From NCBI GenBank assembly GCA_038234045.1, contig JBBSUX010000050.1, positions 1 through 15,884 on the forward strand: a stretch of 15,884 nucleotides of DNA, written 5' to 3'. Positions 14,748 through 15,884 of the stretch are shown in pieces. Position 1 is the first letter of the stretch; each line of letters starts with the position of its first letter. The position numbers and the translations under genes were made by a program. The notes below the pieces were generated by a model. That model had not been told where the DNA came from. It made no database searches and saw only the letters and a list, made by a program, of their open reading frames with translations. The stretch is from JBBSUX01 sp038234045. Lineage in GTDB: Bacteria; Pseudomonadota; Gammaproteobacteria; Burkholderiales; Burkholderiaceae_C.

Positions 14748-15064
14748 TCAGCCTGCCTGGCTTGACGCAGCATCGCGAAGCGTTCGTGCTGAGAAATCAA
14801 AACCGACAGCGGCGAGACGCTGCGCAGCACTGCCGCGTGATCGTCTGCACCGCAAACGCGTTGCTCGATCGCGTCAGCGCCCTGGGCCAGCAACTGCTCC
14901 CACTCGTTCCAATAGACGTCGGACCGTGTGTCCCCCGCTTGAGCTCGCCAGCGATTCAGCTGATCGGACGCTTCGGAAATCCTTGCAGGATCCGCGCGTA
15001 GTCGCTCGACGATAAGGCGATGAGCGTCACTAAGAAAACGGTCGATCTGCTGCTGCCGGTTCAT
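14744..15064 (-). CDS. Small partner protein of the nucleotidyltransferase (antitoxin-like or accessory, function unknown)
   Basis: A 106-residue, charged and mostly helical-looking protein starting MNRQQQIDRFLSDAHR. Features are many Arg/Glu/Asp residues, a WNEWEQLL segment, a CGADDHAAVLRSVSPLSVL block and no membrane or signal segment. I do not recognise a named domain; from memory, similar small proteins are found next to DUF6036-type nucleotidyltransferases. ATG at 15062-15064, 25 bases after the glyS stop, without a clear ribosome binding site; the frame remains open up to 15121, but that version would overlap glyS. Its stop overlaps the start of the nucleotidyltransferase (ATGA), so the two are made together. 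An antitoxin role is inferred only from the arrangement. Confidence 0.75.
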   Translation of the reverse strand: MNRQQQIDRFLSDAHRLIVERLRADPARISEASDQLNRWRAQAGDTRSDVYWNEWEQLLAQGADAIEQRVCGADDHAAVLRSVSPLSVLISQHERFAMLRQARQAE

Positions 15065-15089
15065 GCTGCGATTATCGAACGCCAGCGGC

Positions 15090-15884
15090 TCAGACCGCCA
15101 GCCGCGAAAGATCAGCGACACGGTTCATAGCCTTGTGCAGAAGCTGCAGCAGCCCGAGCCGGTTCGCGCGCAGCGCAGGGTCTTCTGCATTGACCATCAC
15201 GCCTTCGAAAAACGCATCGACCGGCGTCCGCAATGCAGCAAGCGATTGCAGTGATGCGGTGTAGTCGCCAGTGGCGAACTGCGCATCGGCCGTGGCAGCG
15301 ATCCTTTGAAGCGCGGCGTGCAGGTCTTTTTCCGCGGGCTCTTGCAGCAATGCCGGATCGACCGCCGCATTTGCATCGGTGCCTTCGGATTTTTTGAGGA
15401 TGTTGGAGATACGCTTGTTGGCGGCGGCGAGGGCAGGAGCTTCGGGCAGGGATGCGAAGGCGCGCACGGCCTTCAGTGCGTTTGGCAAATCTTTCCAGCT
15501 CATTCCCAGGTCGCCATCAATTACCGCCATCTCCTCTTGTATCGATGCGCCCGAATCTCGCAGATAGCCACCTAGCCGCTCGCGAATGAACAGCCAAAGC
15601 TTGACGAGCACCAGTTCGTGTTCGGACTCTGGAATAAGAGCTCCAAACTGATGAATTACTTCTTCAACAACGCAGTGCAAGTCAAGGCCTAGCTGTTTCT
15701 CGATCACTATCCGGATGGTTCCCAAGGCATGTCGCCTTAGCGCAAAAGGGTCGCGATCACCCGTTGGGAAGTTGCCAACGCCAAACATTCCCACCAATGT
15801 TTCAAGCTTGTCGGCCAGCGCAACCACGACGCCAACATCGCCGCGCGGCAAAGTGTCGCCAGCAAAGCGCGGTTTGTAGTGGTC
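15090..15884 (-). CDS. glyS: Glycine-tRNA ligase beta subunit, C-terminal part (5' end outside window)
   Basis: The frame is open from the right edge to TGA at 15090-15092, giving 264 residues of the C-terminal part of GlyS. With GlyQ this subunit forms the bacterial alpha2beta2 glycyl-tRNA synthetase; the beta C-terminus binds tRNA. Recognisable blocks are YKPRFAGDTLPRGD at the edge, VALADKLETLVGMFGVGN, PTGDRDPFALRRHALG, and the anticodon-binding region with ALRTPVDAFFEGVMV, followed by the terminal NRLGLLQLLHKAMNRVADL. No damage is seen. In related Burkholderiales glyS is commonly followed by gmhB and plsC (from memory); here a two-gene module sits between glyS and gmhB. Confidence 0.97.
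   Translation of the reverse strand, partial: DHYKPRFAGDTLPRGDVGVVVALADKLETLVGMFGVGNFPTGDRDPFALRRHALGTIRIVIEKQLGLDLHCVVEEVIHQFGALIPESEHELVLVKLWLFIRERLGGYLRDSGASIQEEMAVIDGDLGMSWKDLPNALKAVRAFASLPEAPALAAANKRISNILKKSEGTDANAAVDPALLQEPAEKDLHAALQRIAATADAQFATGDYTASLQSLAALRTPVDAFFEGVMVNAEDPALRANRLGLLQLLHKAMNRVADLSRLAV

Noticed and set aside
1..15884. CRISPR arrays, tRNA/rRNA genes, insertion sequences, phage genes
   Set aside because: No regular repeat-spacer array, cloverleaf, transposase or integrase was seen anywhere in the window.

Overview
The window looks like a chromosomal segment of a betaproteobacterium of the order Burkholderiales, most likely Comamonadaceae or a close relative. The grounds are high GC with G/C-ending codons, the set of household genes (glyS, gmhB, a PlsC-type acyltransferase, a YgjP-type metallopeptidase, aceK beside a beta carbonic anhydrase), and intergenic palindromic repeats of a kind I associate with that family. 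No taxon can be fixed from sequence reading alone.

Layout, left to right. 1-2592: the C-terminal end of a GGDEF diguanylate cyclase, a C-terminal remnant of an acyl-CoA synthetase, an intact aldehyde (succinate-semialdehyde type) dehydrogenase on the minus strand, and the scar of a DJ-1/PfpI-family gene with a large internal deletion. 2593-2978 carries no recognisable gene. 2979-4229: a complete membrane-anchored diguanylate cyclase. 4254-8745 (minus strand): carbonic anhydrase, aceK, then a small SDR closely followed by an acyl-CoA dehydrogenase. 8953-10005 (plus): an MBL-fold hydrolase divergent from the carbonic anhydrase. 10040-10543 (minus): a rhodanese. 10785-11564 (plus): a RhlG-like SDR broken by one in-frame TAG. 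11611-15884 (minus, transcribed right to left): glyS (3' part), a two-gene nucleotidyltransferase module, gmhB, plsC and a YgjP-like metallopeptidase.

Functional themes: central carbon control (AceK switches isocitrate dehydrogenase at the TCA/glyoxylate branch; carbonic anhydrase supplies bicarbonate), acyl-CoA and aldehyde oxidation, c-di-GMP signalling (two cyclases within 4.2 kb, both with GGEEF active sites and RxxD inhibitory sites), and envelope/translation household genes (LPS heptose, phosphatidic acid, glycyl-tRNA).

The most noteworthy points are: (i) a nucleotidyltransferase plus small partner gene between glyS and gmhB, joined to each other and to gmhB by successive ATGA overlaps, a candidate toxin-antitoxin-like or other uncharacterised module riding in a household operon; (ii) a GmhB with intact frame and zinc site but with the HAD motif III lysine and both motif IV aspartates replaced; (iii) four separate signs of gene decay or motif loss in 16 kb; (iv) a dispersed palindromic repeat, one copy of which lies in frame inside the YgjP-like coding sequence with a cluster of rare AT-rich codons; and (v) an AceK with Glu at the position of the phosphatase-linked Asp371 of the E. 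coli enzyme.
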